This document shows positions 1-7,320 of a stretch of 25,300 bases of DNA, one piece after another. Under the pieces are notes generated by a model that worked only from the letters and a program-made list of their open reading frames with translations, had not been told where the DNA came from and searched no databases. Position 1 is the stretch's first letter; each line of letters starts with the position of its first letter. Source of the stretch: CAZSAT01 sp964604675 (GTDB taxonomy: Bacteria > Myxococcota_A > UBA796 > CAJQPC01); contig CAZSAT010000099.1 in the NCBI GenBank assembly GCA_964604675.1, positions 1-25,300 on the forward strand, read 5' to 3'. The position numbers and the translations under genes are program-made.

Positions 1-174
1 TCCTGGGGAAGGCGTCGGCCCCGGAGGCCCCTGGGTCGACCTCCACCACGATGCAAGGGGCAGGCCAGGCGACGTGAACGCTGTACATCGGGGCTGTCGG
101 GTCGCGGCTGGGCCGGCGACGTGCGCCGGAGCACGACACGGATGTCAGGGGCAGGCGTCCTGTTACCGGGGCTC
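1..174. other. left-edge stretch, possible start of a truncated minus-strand gene
   Basis: This stretch lies left of the first confident gene. On the minus strand an ATG at 88-86 opens a frame that runs without a stop to the window edge (29 codons), reading MYSVHVAWPAPC and then a Val/Gly/Ala-rich stretch. It could be the N-terminus of a gene that continues outside the window, but the piece is too short to recognise or to rule out chance. The plus strand is also open in the frame of the next gene back to base 1, but its Arg/Pro-rich translation does not look coding. No clear promoter is visible. Confidence 0.2.
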
Positions 175-900
175 ATGGCTCGCGTGCTCCTCCCCCTTCC
201 GACCCACGACTTCGACGTCACGGAGGTCGTGGTGCCGTGGCGTGCCCTGCTCGAGGCCGGCCACGAGGTGGTGTTCGCCACCCCCGAGGGGGCTCCGGCC
301 CGCTGCGACCCGCTGCTCTTGACCGGCGTGGTCTTCGGGCAGCTGGGAGCCCGGCCCGAGAACGTGGCCCTGTACGGCGATCTGGAGCGCCACCCGCCCT
401 TCCTGAGCCCTCTCGCCTACGCCGCCGTGGACCCGGTGGGCTTCGACGCGCTGCTCCTGCCCGGAGGTCACGCGCCCGGCATGCGCTCCTACCTGGGTTC
501 CGCCGTGCTGCAGGACCTGGTGGTGGCCCTCTGGAAGCGCGAGGTGCCGATCGGCGCCATCTGCCATGGCTCGCTGGTGCTTGCGCGCTCCATCGACCCC
601 GAGACCGGGCACAGCGTGGTCCACCAACGCACCATGACTTGCCTCCCGAAGTGGATGGAGTGGAGCGCGTTCGCGCTCACGTTCTGGAAGCTGGGCCGCT
701 ACTACCGCACCTACCCGGCGTACGTGCAGGACGAGGTGGAGGATGCGGGGGCCGACGTCGTGCGGGGCCCGCTGCACAACGACTACGACCGGCCGTTCGT
801 GGTCGAGCACGACCGGCTGGTCACCGCTCGCTGGCCCGGAGACGCCGCGGCGTTCGCCCAGCGGTTCGTCGATCGGCTCGGATCGGCGCCCACGTCGTGA
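175..900 (+). CDS. DJ-1/PfpI family protein (class I glutamine-amidotransferase-like fold)
   Basis: This protein of 241 residues belongs to the DJ-1/PfpI superfamily, which holds cysteine-dependent hydrolases, glyoxalase/deglycase-like enzymes and chaperones. Visible features are the beta-strand start MARVLLPLPTHDFD, the strand DALLLPGGHAPGMRS (about residues 91-105) and the nucleophile elbow GAICHGSLVLA with Cys130-His131. This is the expected geometry for the family. The region after residue 150 is Tyr/Trp-rich (about residues 160-185) and longer than in minimal PfpI proteins. I chose the ATG at 175 because the family fold begins at once; GTG at 121 and ATG at 142 are in frame but add an unconserved Arg-rich tail. 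A weak GGGG lies just upstream. The next gene starts 49 bases downstream on the same strand. The substrate cannot be inferred. Confidence 0.82.
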   Translation: MARVLLPLPTHDFDVTEVVVPWRALLEAGHEVVFATPEGAPARCDPLLLTGVVFGQLGARPENVALYGDLERHPPFLSPLAYAAVDPVGFDALLLPGGHAPGMRSYLGSAVLQDLVVALWKREVPIGAICHGSLVLARSIDPETGHSVVHQRTMTCLPKWMEWSAFALTFWKLGRYYRTYPAYVQDEVEDAGADVVRGPLHNDYDRPFVVEHDRLVTARWPGDAAAFAQRFVDRLGSAPTS

Positions 901-949
901 TCCTCTCGATCGGCCCTGCAGGCTCCGGCAGGCACCTGGGAGGTCGGCT

Positions 950-2308
950 ATGGTGACCGCCCTGTCCCCCTGGATACCGATGCTCGCCTGCTGGCTCCTC
1001 GCCTGTGCACCGGACGAGCTCGCAGTGGGGTCCGTCGACACCGAGCCAGGATCGGCCGAGACCGGCGACGCCGCGGTGGCCTTCGAGCCGGTCCAGAACG
1101 TGGTGTTCATCCTGGTGGACACCCTGCGCGCCGACCACCTCGGCGTGTACGGGTACGCGCGCGACACCTCGCCAGTGCTCAACGCACTGGCGGCGGACGC
1201 GCAGGTCTTCGAGCGCTACCGCAGCCAGTCCGCCTACACGATCTCCTCGGTCTCCAGCTTGTTCACGAGCCTGCACCCCTCCGCCCACGGCTGCTGCGAG
1301 AACTTCCTGAGCAAGACCGGCGACGAGCCCGAGAGCCCGGTCAACATGGATCTCCGCCTGGCCACCCTCGCGGAGCGCTTCGACGGCGCCGGCTACGACA
1401 CCGCGGCCCTCTACAAGACCAACGTCTTCAACCGGGAGGGCGTCGACCAGGGCTTCGACGTGTTCACCCAGGTCGCCGGCGACGACACGGCGTTGGAGTC
1501 GGCGGCCCAGCTCACCGACGCCGCCGTGGAGTACCTGGGCGAGGACCGCAACGAGCCGTTCTTCCTCTACCTGCACTACATGGATCCGCACGCGGCCTAC
1601 GTGGCGCCGGAGCCCTACCGGGAGGTCTTCGACGAGGGCTACGACTCCACGCTCGAGGGCCAGCAGCACGAGCTGAAGGCGGTGCAGGCCGAGTACGGCA
1701 CCCTCTACGACGACGAGGATGTCCAGCGTCTGATAGCGCTCTACGACGGCGAGATCCGCTACCTCGACAGCAACCTGGGCAGGCTCTGGGACGCGCTCGA
1801 GCCCCACCTCGAACACACGGCGGTGGTGTTCGTGGGCGACCACGGCGAGGGCTTCTACGACCACGAGGTGATGGGCCACGACAACATGTACGAGGAGCAC
1901 CTGGCGGTGCCGCTGTTGATCTGGGTGCCGGGCGTCGACGGCGCTCGTCGCACGGGGCGCGTCGAGGGCATCGACCTGGCACCCACGCTGGCTGGGCTCG
2001 CGGGGCTGGAGCCCGAGGTCAGCTGGCTGGGGCGCGACCTGAGCGCGTCCCTGCACAGCGGCGAGCGCATCGAGGACCCCGAGTTCGTGTTCACCGAGTT
2101 CAAGGCCAAGCAGGCGATCTACCGCAACGACGGCTTGAAGCTCATCCTGAACGACGGCCCCGCGATGCTGTTCGACGTCGACGCCGACCCCGGCGAGCTG
2201 GTCGACCTCGCCGGGGGCCGCCCGGACGACGTCGACGCCATGCGGTCGAAGGCCGAGGAGCTGCTCCTCGTCGCTGAGGGTCTGTACGAGGCGATGCGCG
2301 AGGAATAG
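950..2308 (+). CDS. sulfatase/alkaline-phosphatase-superfamily lipoprotein, Thr in the nucleophile position
   Basis: A 452-residue enzyme of the sulfatase (PF00884) fold, which hydrolyses or transfers sulfate or phosphate esters with two bound metal ions or Ca. The N-terminus is a lipoprotein signal with lipobox LLAC (Cys19), then an acidic Thr/Asp/Gly-rich linker, so it is exported and membrane-anchored. Metal-site motifs are present: ILVDTLRADHLGVYGY (Asp57) and GDHGEGFYDHEVMGHDN near residues 293-309. The place of the formylglycine precursor (C/S-x-P-x-R) reads TISSV, with Thr97 at the nucleophile position and neither Pro nor Arg, so a classical formylglycine sulfatase is unlikely. Thr-nucleophile relatives include LtaS and EptA. 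GGGAGG at 938-943 supports the ATG at 950. The long upstream extension of the frame overlaps the preceding gene and is not used. Confidence 0.88.
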   Translation: MVTALSPWIPMLACWLLACAPDELAVGSVDTEPGSAETGDAAVAFEPVQNVVFILVDTLRADHLGVYGYARDTSPVLNALAADAQVFERYRSQSAYTISSVSSLFTSLHPSAHGCCENFLSKTGDEPESPVNMDLRLATLAERFDGAGYDTAALYKTNVFNREGVDQGFDVFTQVAGDDTALESAAQLTDAAVEYLGEDRNEPFFLYLHYMDPHAAYVAPEPYREVFDEGYDSTLEGQQHELKAVQAEYGTLYDDEDVQRLIALYDGEIRYLDSNLGRLWDALEPHLEHTAVVFVGDHGEGFYDHEVMGHDNMYEEHLAVPLLIWVPGVDGARRTGRVEGIDLAPTLAGLAGLEPEVSWLGRDLSASLHSGERIEDPEFVFTEFKAKQAIYRNDGLKLILNDGPAMLFDVDADPGELVDLAGGRPDDVDAMRSKAEELLLVAEGLYEAMREE

Positions 2309-2342
2309 GGCCGCGGGCCGGGCCGCGCTGGGGCCGTCACGC

Positions 2343-2779
2343 TCACTCCACATACCCCAGGCTCCGCAGCGCCTCTTCGGTCGTGGCGTCCCTCGCGGGC
2401 GCCTCGTCCCCGAGCTGCTCGGCGAAGCGAGTCAGCGCCCCTTCGTGCGCCGGGTTGCCCTCCGCTGCGTACCCGGACCAGGTCGGTCGCCAGGTGAGCC
2501 GGCCTTCCGCCGACCTGGCCACGAGCTCGTGGGCAAGAGCTCCGCCAGGGTCTGGCCGTGCGCCACCGGCTCCCCGACCTCGCGGCTGCCGTGCTGGTGG
2601 GGTGCGAGCCCCGTGAGCAGGGAGCCGAGCGCGGGGGTGGTGCGGGGGAGGGGCGTGGTGGCCTGGGTGAAGACCCGGCCGCCGGCCATGGTCGGCACGC
2701 TCGCGTCGGCGCGGAGGGTGTCGACGCTGACGATCAGCACGTCGGGCGGCTGCGCGGTGCAGCCGAGCCACAGGATCAC
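2343..2779 (-). pseudogene. sulfatase-superfamily lipoprotein remnant with internal deletion and frameshift
   Basis: Both ends of a sulfatase-superfamily gene are present but the middle is gone. The first frame, from GTG at 2779, reads VILWLGCTAQPPDV (short lipobox-like start) and then SVDTLRADASVP, the first metal-site motif, TTPALGSLLTGLAPHQHG (the nucleophile region with Thr at the formylglycine position) and AHGQTLAELL. Near 2523-2542 the reading switches to another frame, which gives the C-terminal tail ending TEEALRSLGYVE, matching the tail LRALGYLQE of the complete paralogue at 5923-7257. The paralogues are about 1.34-1.36 kb, so close to 0.9 kb, including the DHG metal motif, is missing. 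Two copies of GAGCTC (2523-2528 and 2537-2542) lie at the junction. The GTG overlaps the rpiB stop by four bases (GTGA), so it was translationally coupled. Sequencing or assembly error remains possible. Confidence 0.75.
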
Positions 2780-3222
2780 CGGCGGTGCCGGGCGTCGACG
2801 GCCGCCAGCGCCGCCACGCCGTCCGCGCCGTCGGTTCCTGGCTCCTGATCGAACCAGGCGGCCAGGATCTCCTTGGCCATGTCCTGGGACAAGGTGCGGT
2901 TCGACAGGCAGAGCACGTTGGCGTGGTTCCACACCCGCGCCCCGCGGGCCGTGCCGGGGTCTCCGCAGAGCGCCGCGCGGATGCCTGCGACCTTGTTGGC
3001 CGCGATGGAGATCCCGGTGCCCGTCCAGCAGAGGAACACGCCCTCTTCGCAGTCGCCCTTGGCCACCGCCTCGGCGGCCGCTTCGGCGGTGGCGGCCCAC
3101 GGCGCGTCCTCGCCGGTGGCGATGCTACCGAAGGGCACGATCTCGTGGCCGCGCTCCGCCAGCACCGCGAGCAGGGTGGCGTGCACGGGGTAGGGCTCGT
3201 CGGAGCAGACGGCGATGCGCAT
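2776..3222 (-). CDS. rpiB: RpiB/LacA/LacB-family sugar-phosphate isomerase
   Basis: A 148-residue member of the RpiB family, which interconverts ribose 5-phosphate and ribulose 5-phosphate in the pentose phosphate pathway (relatives act on galactose or allose phosphates). Motifs seen: MRIAVCSDE at the start, the catalytic-cysteine loop GVFLCWTGTGISIAANK (Cys65), GIRAALC (80-86) and WNHANVLCLSNRTLS with His100 and Arg109. The usual His after the N-terminal Asp (DH in Escherichia coli) is Glu here (DE), as in some divergent members, so the exact sugar is uncertain. I chose the ATG at 3222 because the family begins there; the open frame runs further upstream without homology. It is divergent from the XRE-cupin gene (31-base gap) and overlaps the broken sulfatase-like gene by four bases. 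Confidence 0.85.
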   Translation of the reverse strand: MRIAVCSDEPYPVHATLLAVLAERGHEIVPFGSIATGEDAPWAATAEAAAEAVAKGDCEEGVFLCWTGTGISIAANKVAGIRAALCGDPGTARGARVWNHANVLCLSNRTLSQDMAKEILAAWFDQEPGTDGADGVAALAAVDARHRR

Positions 3223-3253
3223 CCCTGTCGCTAACATCGGTCTCGGAGGTTCG

Positions 3254-3799
3254 ATGAGCACCGCGGAACACCTGGCCGCCAACCTGCGGCAGCTCCGCAA
3301 GGAGCGTCGCCTCACCCAACAGCAGCTCGCCGAGCGAGCCGACATGCCACGGGCCACGTGGTCCAACCTGGAGAGCGGCGGCGCCAACCCCACGCTGTCG
3401 GTGCTCCAAGCCGCGGCCGAGGCCCTCGCGGTCTCGATCGAGGAGCTCCTGGCCCCTCCGAGGGCCACGGCGAAGCACTACCGCCCGGACGAGCTTCCGG
3501 CGAAGCAGCGCACGGGGGTCAAGGTGCGGCACCTGCTGCCAGACCCGCTGCCCGGCCTGCAGCTCGAGCGCATGGAGCTTCCCCCGGGGCGGCACATGGT
3601 CGGCGTGCCCCACACCCCAGGCACCCGTGAGTACCTCACCTGCGAGAGCGGTCGGGTGGAGCTGGTGGCCAGCGGCGAGCGCTACCTGCTCGAGCCGGGC
3701 GATGTGGTGGTGTTCCGCGGCGACCAGAAGCACAGCTACGTGAACCGGGACGCGCGCGTGGCCGTGGCCTACTCGGCGGTGGTGTTGACCGAGGGCTGA
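3254..3799 (+). CDS. XRE-family transcriptional regulator with C-terminal cupin domain
   Basis: A 181-residue regulator with two domains. Residues 8-65 form a helix-turn-helix of the XRE type (LRKERRLTQQQLAERADM, then ATWSNLESGGANPTLSVLQ). Residues about 95-175 form a cupin barrel (VPHTPGTREYLTCESGRVEL, YLLEPGDVVVFRGDQKHSY), which in this family binds a small effector. GGAGG at 3245-3249 sits four bases before the ATG and fixes the start. It diverges from rpiB across 31 bases, so it may control rpiB or itself, which is inference from position only. Its TGA stop abuts the stop of the convergent zinc-ribbon gene exactly, inside TGATCA. Confidence 0.9.
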   Translation: MSTAEHLAANLRQLRKERRLTQQQLAERADMPRATWSNLESGGANPTLSVLQAAAEALAVSIEELLAPPRATAKHYRPDELPAKQRTGVKVRHLLPDPLPGLQLERMELPPGRHMVGVPHTPGTREYLTCESGRVELVASGERYLLEPGDVVVFRGDQKHSYVNRDARVAVAYSAVVLTEG

Positions 3800-4141
3800 T
3801 CAGCTCCGGGAGCCGACCTCGTGGCCGCAGAAGCCACAGCGCTCGTCGGTGCTGCCGGGCACGTCCTTCACCTTGGAGCCGCACTGCGGGCACGTGAGCA
3901 GCGGCGCCGGGCCGAGGTGCTGGAGCAGGAGTGGGAGGTAGCGATCGGGGTGGTCGGCGGCGTCGGCCGGCAGCCCGAGGTACTCGCGCACCGGCTGGTC
4001 CGCCAGGCTGACCGGCTGGTGGGTGACGAGCCGCGCGAGCAGGTAGCGCAGGATCTTGTCCTGGGCCGTGTTCGCGTGGGCACCGCCGGGGGCGGCGTGA
4101 TCGGACGTGGCGGCGTCCTCGACGAAGCGCTTGATGGACAT
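3800..4141 (-). CDS. small zinc-ribbon protein of unknown function
   Basis: A 113-residue protein with a C-terminal zinc ribbon: CPQC (Cys84, Cys87) and CGFCGH (Cys102, Cys105). The N-terminal part is helical and polar (VEDAATSDHAAPGGAHANTA, then a Leu-rich stretch DKILRYLLARLVTHQPVSL). I do not recognise the family. It follows the MFS transporter gene by 15 bases on the same strand and is likely co-transcribed. No Shine-Dalgarno-like purine run precedes the ATG at 4141, so translation may depend on coupling to the upstream gene. The CPQCGSK and CGFCGHE pattern is convincing coding evidence against its reverse frame. Confidence 0.7.
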   Translation of the reverse strand: MSIKRFVEDAATSDHAAPGGAHANTAQDKILRYLLARLVTHQPVSLADQPVREYLGLPADAADHPDRYLPLLLQHLGPAPLLTCPQCGSKVKDVPGSTDERCGFCGHEVGSRS

Positions 4142-4156
4142 GAGGAGAGCATAGCG

Positions 4157-5377
4157 TCAGCCGACGACGGGCTCGGCCACCATCGTGAAGCGCGCCGCGG
4201 TGAGCCGACGCTGGGCGCCGAGCGCGCCCCAGCGGCCGGGGTTCGTCCAGAGCGCGACCCAGGCGACCGCGCCGGCCAGCACCGTGACCGAGCCGGCCAC
4301 GCCCGCACCCGCGTGGTCGGCCAGGGCGGCCCCGCCGAGCGCGCTGATCGACATGGCCAGCGTCATCGCCAGACCGTCCAGGGCGCCGAGCCGACCGAGC
4401 ACGGCGTCGGGGGCGCGCGTCTGGAGGTCCGCGGTGCTGCCCACCCAGTTCGCGCCGGTGCCGACGCCCCAGCTCAGGGCCGCGACCACCAGGACCACGA
4501 GGTCGCCGCTCCAGGCGAACACCGCCATGCCCGCGAAGCCCAGCAGATCGAAGCTGGCGTAGCGCTCGCCGAGGGCGAGTGGACCGAGGGCCGTGCCGAC
4601 GCCGCGGGCGGCGTGGAGCAGTCCCAGGGTGGCGCCGGCGGCGAGCAGGGCCTCTTCGGCGCGCAGGTTCAGGAGCACCCAGGCCCCGCCCGACGCGAGC
4701 GCGATGGGGCTCTTGGCCAACACGGCGCGGAGCAGCCGCTGGTCGCCGCGCGCCACCCGTGCGGCGTGCACCAGGTCCCGCAGGGGACGGACCGGCCCAC
4801 GCTCGCCGGCGGGCTGGGCGGGGAGCCCCGACAACAGACCCGCGGCGAGCAGGAAGGTCAGGGCGTCGAGGGCCAGCGCGATGGGCGCGCCGAGCGGCGC
4901 GAGCAGTCCGCCCAGCGCCATGCCGACCGTGAACATCACGCTCCACGTGCCGGAGAGCAGCTTGTTGGCCGTGAGCAGGTCGCGTCGCGCCACGAGCCGG
5001 GGCAACAGGGCCCCCTGCGCGGGCAGCACCAGGGCGCCGACCGAGGCCCGCACGAACACCAGCCCGAGCACCAGGTCCAGCAGGCCGAGCCAGGCCGCGG
5101 CCACCATGCCGAGCGTCAGCACCCCGCGGGCCAGCGCACCGATCACCACCAGGCTGCGTCGATCGAAGCGGTCGGCGACGACGCCGCCCAACGGCGCCAG
5201 CAGGGCGTGGGGCAGGGTGTGTGCCACGAGCACCAGCGCGACCGACATCGCGCCGCTCCCGAGGTCGAGCGCCATGAGGCTCACCACCACGTAGCTGAGC
5301 CAGTCGCCGATCTGGGAGACGACGCCGGCTGCCCAGAGCCGGCGGAGGGGGGCGTTGTCGCGCAACAGGGAGAGCAT
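4157..5377 (-). CDS. MFS transporter (drug/siderophore-efflux-like, MFS_3 type)
   Basis: A 406-residue integral membrane protein, almost entirely hydrophobic with short charged loops, consistent with 12 membrane segments. It opens with LRDNAPLRRLWAAGVVSQIG, then a membrane segment, and has the loop GGVVADRFDRRSLVV between helices 2 and 3 (residues about 64-78), the MFS signature GxxxDRxxRR. The layout resembles EntS-like and macrolide-type exporters, but a substrate cannot be assigned. I prefer the ATG at 5377, where the family's Leu-Arg-x-Asn start falls, over an upstream ATG that would add an unconserved 27-residue hydrophilic tail. A pair of inverted repeats at 5433-5461 lies about 55 bases upstream and may regulate it. 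Confidence 0.87.
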   Translation of the reverse strand: MLSLLRDNAPLRRLWAAGVVSQIGDWLSYVVVSLMALDLGSGAMSVALVLVAHTLPHALLAPLGGVVADRFDRRSLVVIGALARGVLTLGMVAAAWLGLLDLVLGLVFVRASVGALVLPAQGALLPRLVARRDLLTANKLLSGTWSVMFTVGMALGGLLAPLGAPIALALDALTFLLAAGLLSGLPAQPAGERGPVRPLRDLVHAARVARGDQRLLRAVLAKSPIALASGGAWVLLNLRAEEALLAAGATLGLLHAARGVGTALGPLALGERYASFDLLGFAGMAVFAWSGDLVVLVVAALSWGVGTGANWVGSTADLQTRAPDAVLGRLGALDGLAMTLAMSISALGGAALADHAGAGVAGSVTVLAGAVAWVALWTNPGRWGALGAQRRLTAARFTMVAEPVVG

Positions 5378-5432
5378 GGGGAACCTCGCTTCCCCTCGGT
5401 TGTGCCCCCTTGTGTCGCCGCCTTCGCGCTCC

Positions 5433-5461
5433 GTGCCAACGCGTTGGCACGAGGTCACCTC
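5433..5461. promoter_or_regulatory. two adjacent inverted repeats upstream of the MFS gene
   Basis: Positions 5433-5450 are a perfect 18-base palindrome, GTGCCAACGCGTTGGCAC. Directly next to it 5451-5461 is a second one, GAGGTCACCTC (five-base arms around one base). They fill the gap between the stop of the WHy-like gene (5463) and the MFS start (5377). The perfect, loop-free dyad fits an operator for a dimeric repressor better than a terminator, and no T-run follows on either strand. Termination for the upstream gene remains possible. Confidence 0.45.
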
Positions 5462-5462
5462 G

Positions 5463-5876
5463 TCAGCGCAGATCGACGTGGAGCAGGTCTTCCTCGAAGC
5501 CCACGCGCAGCGGCAGGAACCAGATCCATGCGGTGGCCGTGCCGTCGATCGTGAGGTCGACGGTGCCGTCCATGGCCGCGCTGACGATCGCGCCAGCCGC
5601 CGCCAGCCCGCTCACCTCACACGGGATCACCACCTCGGTCGGCACGTTCTGCTCGAGCTTCACGTCGGGTTGGGCGGCGTTGCGCTCGATCTCCTGCCCG
5701 TCGACGGTGACGACGTAGTCGAGCGAGCTGAGCTTGACGCCGGGCCAGCCGGTCCGCGTGACCTCGAGCACGAGATCGAAGGAGGTCCCGCCCAGGCCGA
5801 TGCTCACATCGCGCACGCCGGTCGCGGTCACCTCCACACCGCCCGCCAGAGCCGCACCCGTCATCCACAGCACCAT
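5463..5876 (-). CDS. small WHy/LEA14-like domain protein, probably exported
   Basis: A 137-residue protein of which most resembles a WHy (water-stress/LEA14-like) beta-sandwich domain: a strand with FDLVLEVTRTGWPGVKLSSL, then DYVVTVDGQEIERNAA and EVVIPCEVSGL. The match is by pattern of strands, not by a hard motif, so the family call is moderate. The start MVLWMTGAALAGG may be a very short signal peptide. I chose the ATG at 5876 because GGAGG stands four bases before it; an in-frame ATG eight codons upstream lacks a ribosome site. It lies 46 bases downstream of the sulfatase-superfamily gene on the same strand and may share its transcript. Confidence 0.62.
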   Translation of the reverse strand: MVLWMTGAALAGGVEVTATGVRDVSIGLGGTSFDLVLEVTRTGWPGVKLSSLDYVVTVDGQEIERNAAQPDVKLEQNVPTEVVIPCEVSGLAAAGAIVSAAMDGTVDLTIDGTATAWIWFLPLRVGFEEDLLHVDLR

Positions 5877-5922
5877 GTCGCCTCCGTACCCACCAGACAC
5901 CGCGGACGGCTCAGGTCGCCCG

Positions 5923-7257
5923 CTACTCCTGGAGGTAGCCGAGCGCGCGGAGCTGGTCGAAGGTGTCGGCGTCGGGCACGGCCAACGAGTCGGCGACCTG
6001 CGTCGGTTCGGTGCCGCGCACAGCCACCAGCGCGTCGCGGAGCCGCGCCACCTCGGGCGCGCCGGGGTCCGACAGCTTCACCACCTCGTCGCCGTCGTCC
6101 GCGAGCCCGAAGAAGCGTTCCTCCTTGGTCTCGAGGAACGCCACGTAGCGGCGGGTGTCGCTGACCGCGCTCGCCTGCTGCTGCGTGTAGAGGGTGTCCT
6201 CCATCACGGCGATGCGGCCCATCTCCTCCACGCCGGACGCGAGCCGCGCCAGATCGCCGGCGCCGTCGACCAACCACGCGTGTAGATCGATCAGGCTCAC
6301 CACGCTCCGGTTCGGTCCCTTGGCCACCTCGGGCCCCTTCAGCACGAGCGGCACACCCGTGACCACGCTGTAGGTGGTGTGCCCGTGCTCGTACTCGCCA
6401 TACTCCCAGAACTCCTCGCCGTGGTCGGAGGTGAACGCCACCCGCGCCTGATCCCAGCCCGGCCGTGCTCGCAGCCCGTGCAACAGCGTACCCATCGCCT
6501 GGTCGACCGTGAGCACTTCCTCGTGGTAGGCGGCGTGGATGTAGGCCTGATCCGGAGCTGGAGGCGTGATGCGCGACACGATCATGCCGTCGATGGTCGC
6601 GTCGCCCAGGGGCACCTCGCGACTGCGAGGCAGGCCCTCGGTGAAGCGGCCCTTGGCGTGCTCTCCCGGCTGGTAGTCGGCGTGTGGCTCCATGACGTGC
6701 ACGAGCAAGAAGGCCGGCTCCTCGGAGCTTCCGAGCCAGGCCAGGGCCGCGTCGACCGTGCTGGCCGCGGTGCGGTGGTCCACCAGTCCCGCGCCTTCGT
6801 AGTCGTAGACGTCGAAGCCCTGGTTGAGCCCGAACGCGGGCGCCAGGAAGGCGTTGTTGATGAACGCTGCGGTTCGGTAGCCGCGGGCCTTCATGGTGGT
6901 GGCCGTCGTGGGGATGTCGGGATCGAGCTGCCCGTAGTCGTCGCGGTTCACGGCCGAGTGCACCACCCGGTGGTCCCAAGGCCCCTGCCCCGTGAGGATC
7001 GTGGTCATGCTCGGCAGGGTCCAGGTCGAGGCCGAATAGGCCCGGGAGAACCAGGCGCTCTCGGCGGCGAAGGCGTCGAGCTCTGGCGAGGTGGGGCGCA
7101 CGGCGCCCATGAACCCGAGCGCGTCGTGGCGGAGGGTGTCGACCACGATCAAGACCACGTCGGGCAACGCCGCGTCGGACGGTGCCGGGGACGGCGGGAC
7201 TTCCACGGCGGGCGCGGGCTCGTCGCCGGCGCAGGCCAGCAGCCAGAGGAGCTTCAT
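5923..7257 (-). CDS. sulfatase/alkaline-phosphatase-superfamily lipoprotein, Thr in the nucleophile position
   Basis: A 444-residue enzyme of the sulfatase (PF00884) fold. Seen directly: first metal motif IVVDTLRHDALGFMG (Asp40), nucleophile region STWTLPSMTTILTGQGP with Thr80 where sulfatases have the Cys/Ser that becomes formylglycine and Met where they have Arg, HVMEPHADYQPG, and SDHGEEFWEYGEYEHGH. The tail LRALGYLQE matches that of the remnant at 2343-2779. The N-terminus MKLLWLLAC is a lipobox at Cys9 after only eight residues. An in-frame TAG four codons upstream excludes a longer start. Thr at this position recalls LtaS/EptA-type phosphotransferases, so a phospho-ester substrate is as likely as a sulfate ester. 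The gene diverges from the asparagine-synthetase-like gene across 63 bases. Confidence 0.88.
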   Translation of the reverse strand: MKLLWLLACAGDEPAPAVEVPPSPAPSDAALPDVVLIVVDTLRHDALGFMGAVRPTSPELDAFAAESAWFSRAYSASTWTLPSMTTILTGQGPWDHRVVHSAVNRDDYGQLDPDIPTTATTMKARGYRTAAFINNAFLAPAFGLNQGFDVYDYEGAGLVDHRTAASTVDAALAWLGSSEEPAFLLVHVMEPHADYQPGEHAKGRFTEGLPRSREVPLGDATIDGMIVSRITPPAPDQAYIHAAYHEEVLTVDQAMGTLLHGLRARPGWDQARVAFTSDHGEEFWEYGEYEHGHTTYSVVTGVPLVLKGPEVAKGPNRSVVSLIDLHAWLVDGAGDLARLASGVEEMGRIAVMEDTLYTQQQASAVSDTRRYVAFLETKEERFFGLADDGDEVVKLSDPGAPEVARLRDALVAVRGTEPTQVADSLAVPDADTFDQLRALGYLQE

Positions 7258-7320
7258 GGAGGCACTCTACCGGTAAGCGCTTCGGCCCCGTCCAGTTAGT
7301 CCTGCGGCACGGAGGATCGC

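Noticed and set aside
56..156. Short direct repeats AGGGGCAGGC (56-65, 147-156) and GGCGACGTG (68-76, 115-123)
   Set aside because: Short GC-rich words that are not evenly spaced; chance is sufficient.
821..2353. 510-codon open frame on the minus strand opposite the first sulfatase-superfamily gene
   Set aside because: It is a GC-driven shadow: the translation is rich in Val/Gly/His/Arg without motifs, while the plus strand carries clear family motifs.
3795..3804. Palindrome GCTGATCAGC between convergent genes as a regulatory site
   Set aside because: It is explained by two abutting TGA stop codons on opposite strands.
5444..5462. Possible sigma-54 promoter (TTGGCAC)
   Set aside because: The -24-like TGGCAC is there on both strands because it is part of the palindrome, but no GC-containing -12 element stands at the required distance.
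3821..5554. 577-codon open frame on the plus strand opposite the zinc-ribbon and MFS genes
   Set aside because: Gln/His/Arg/Glu-rich translation, no domain, and it spans two convincing genes on the other strand.
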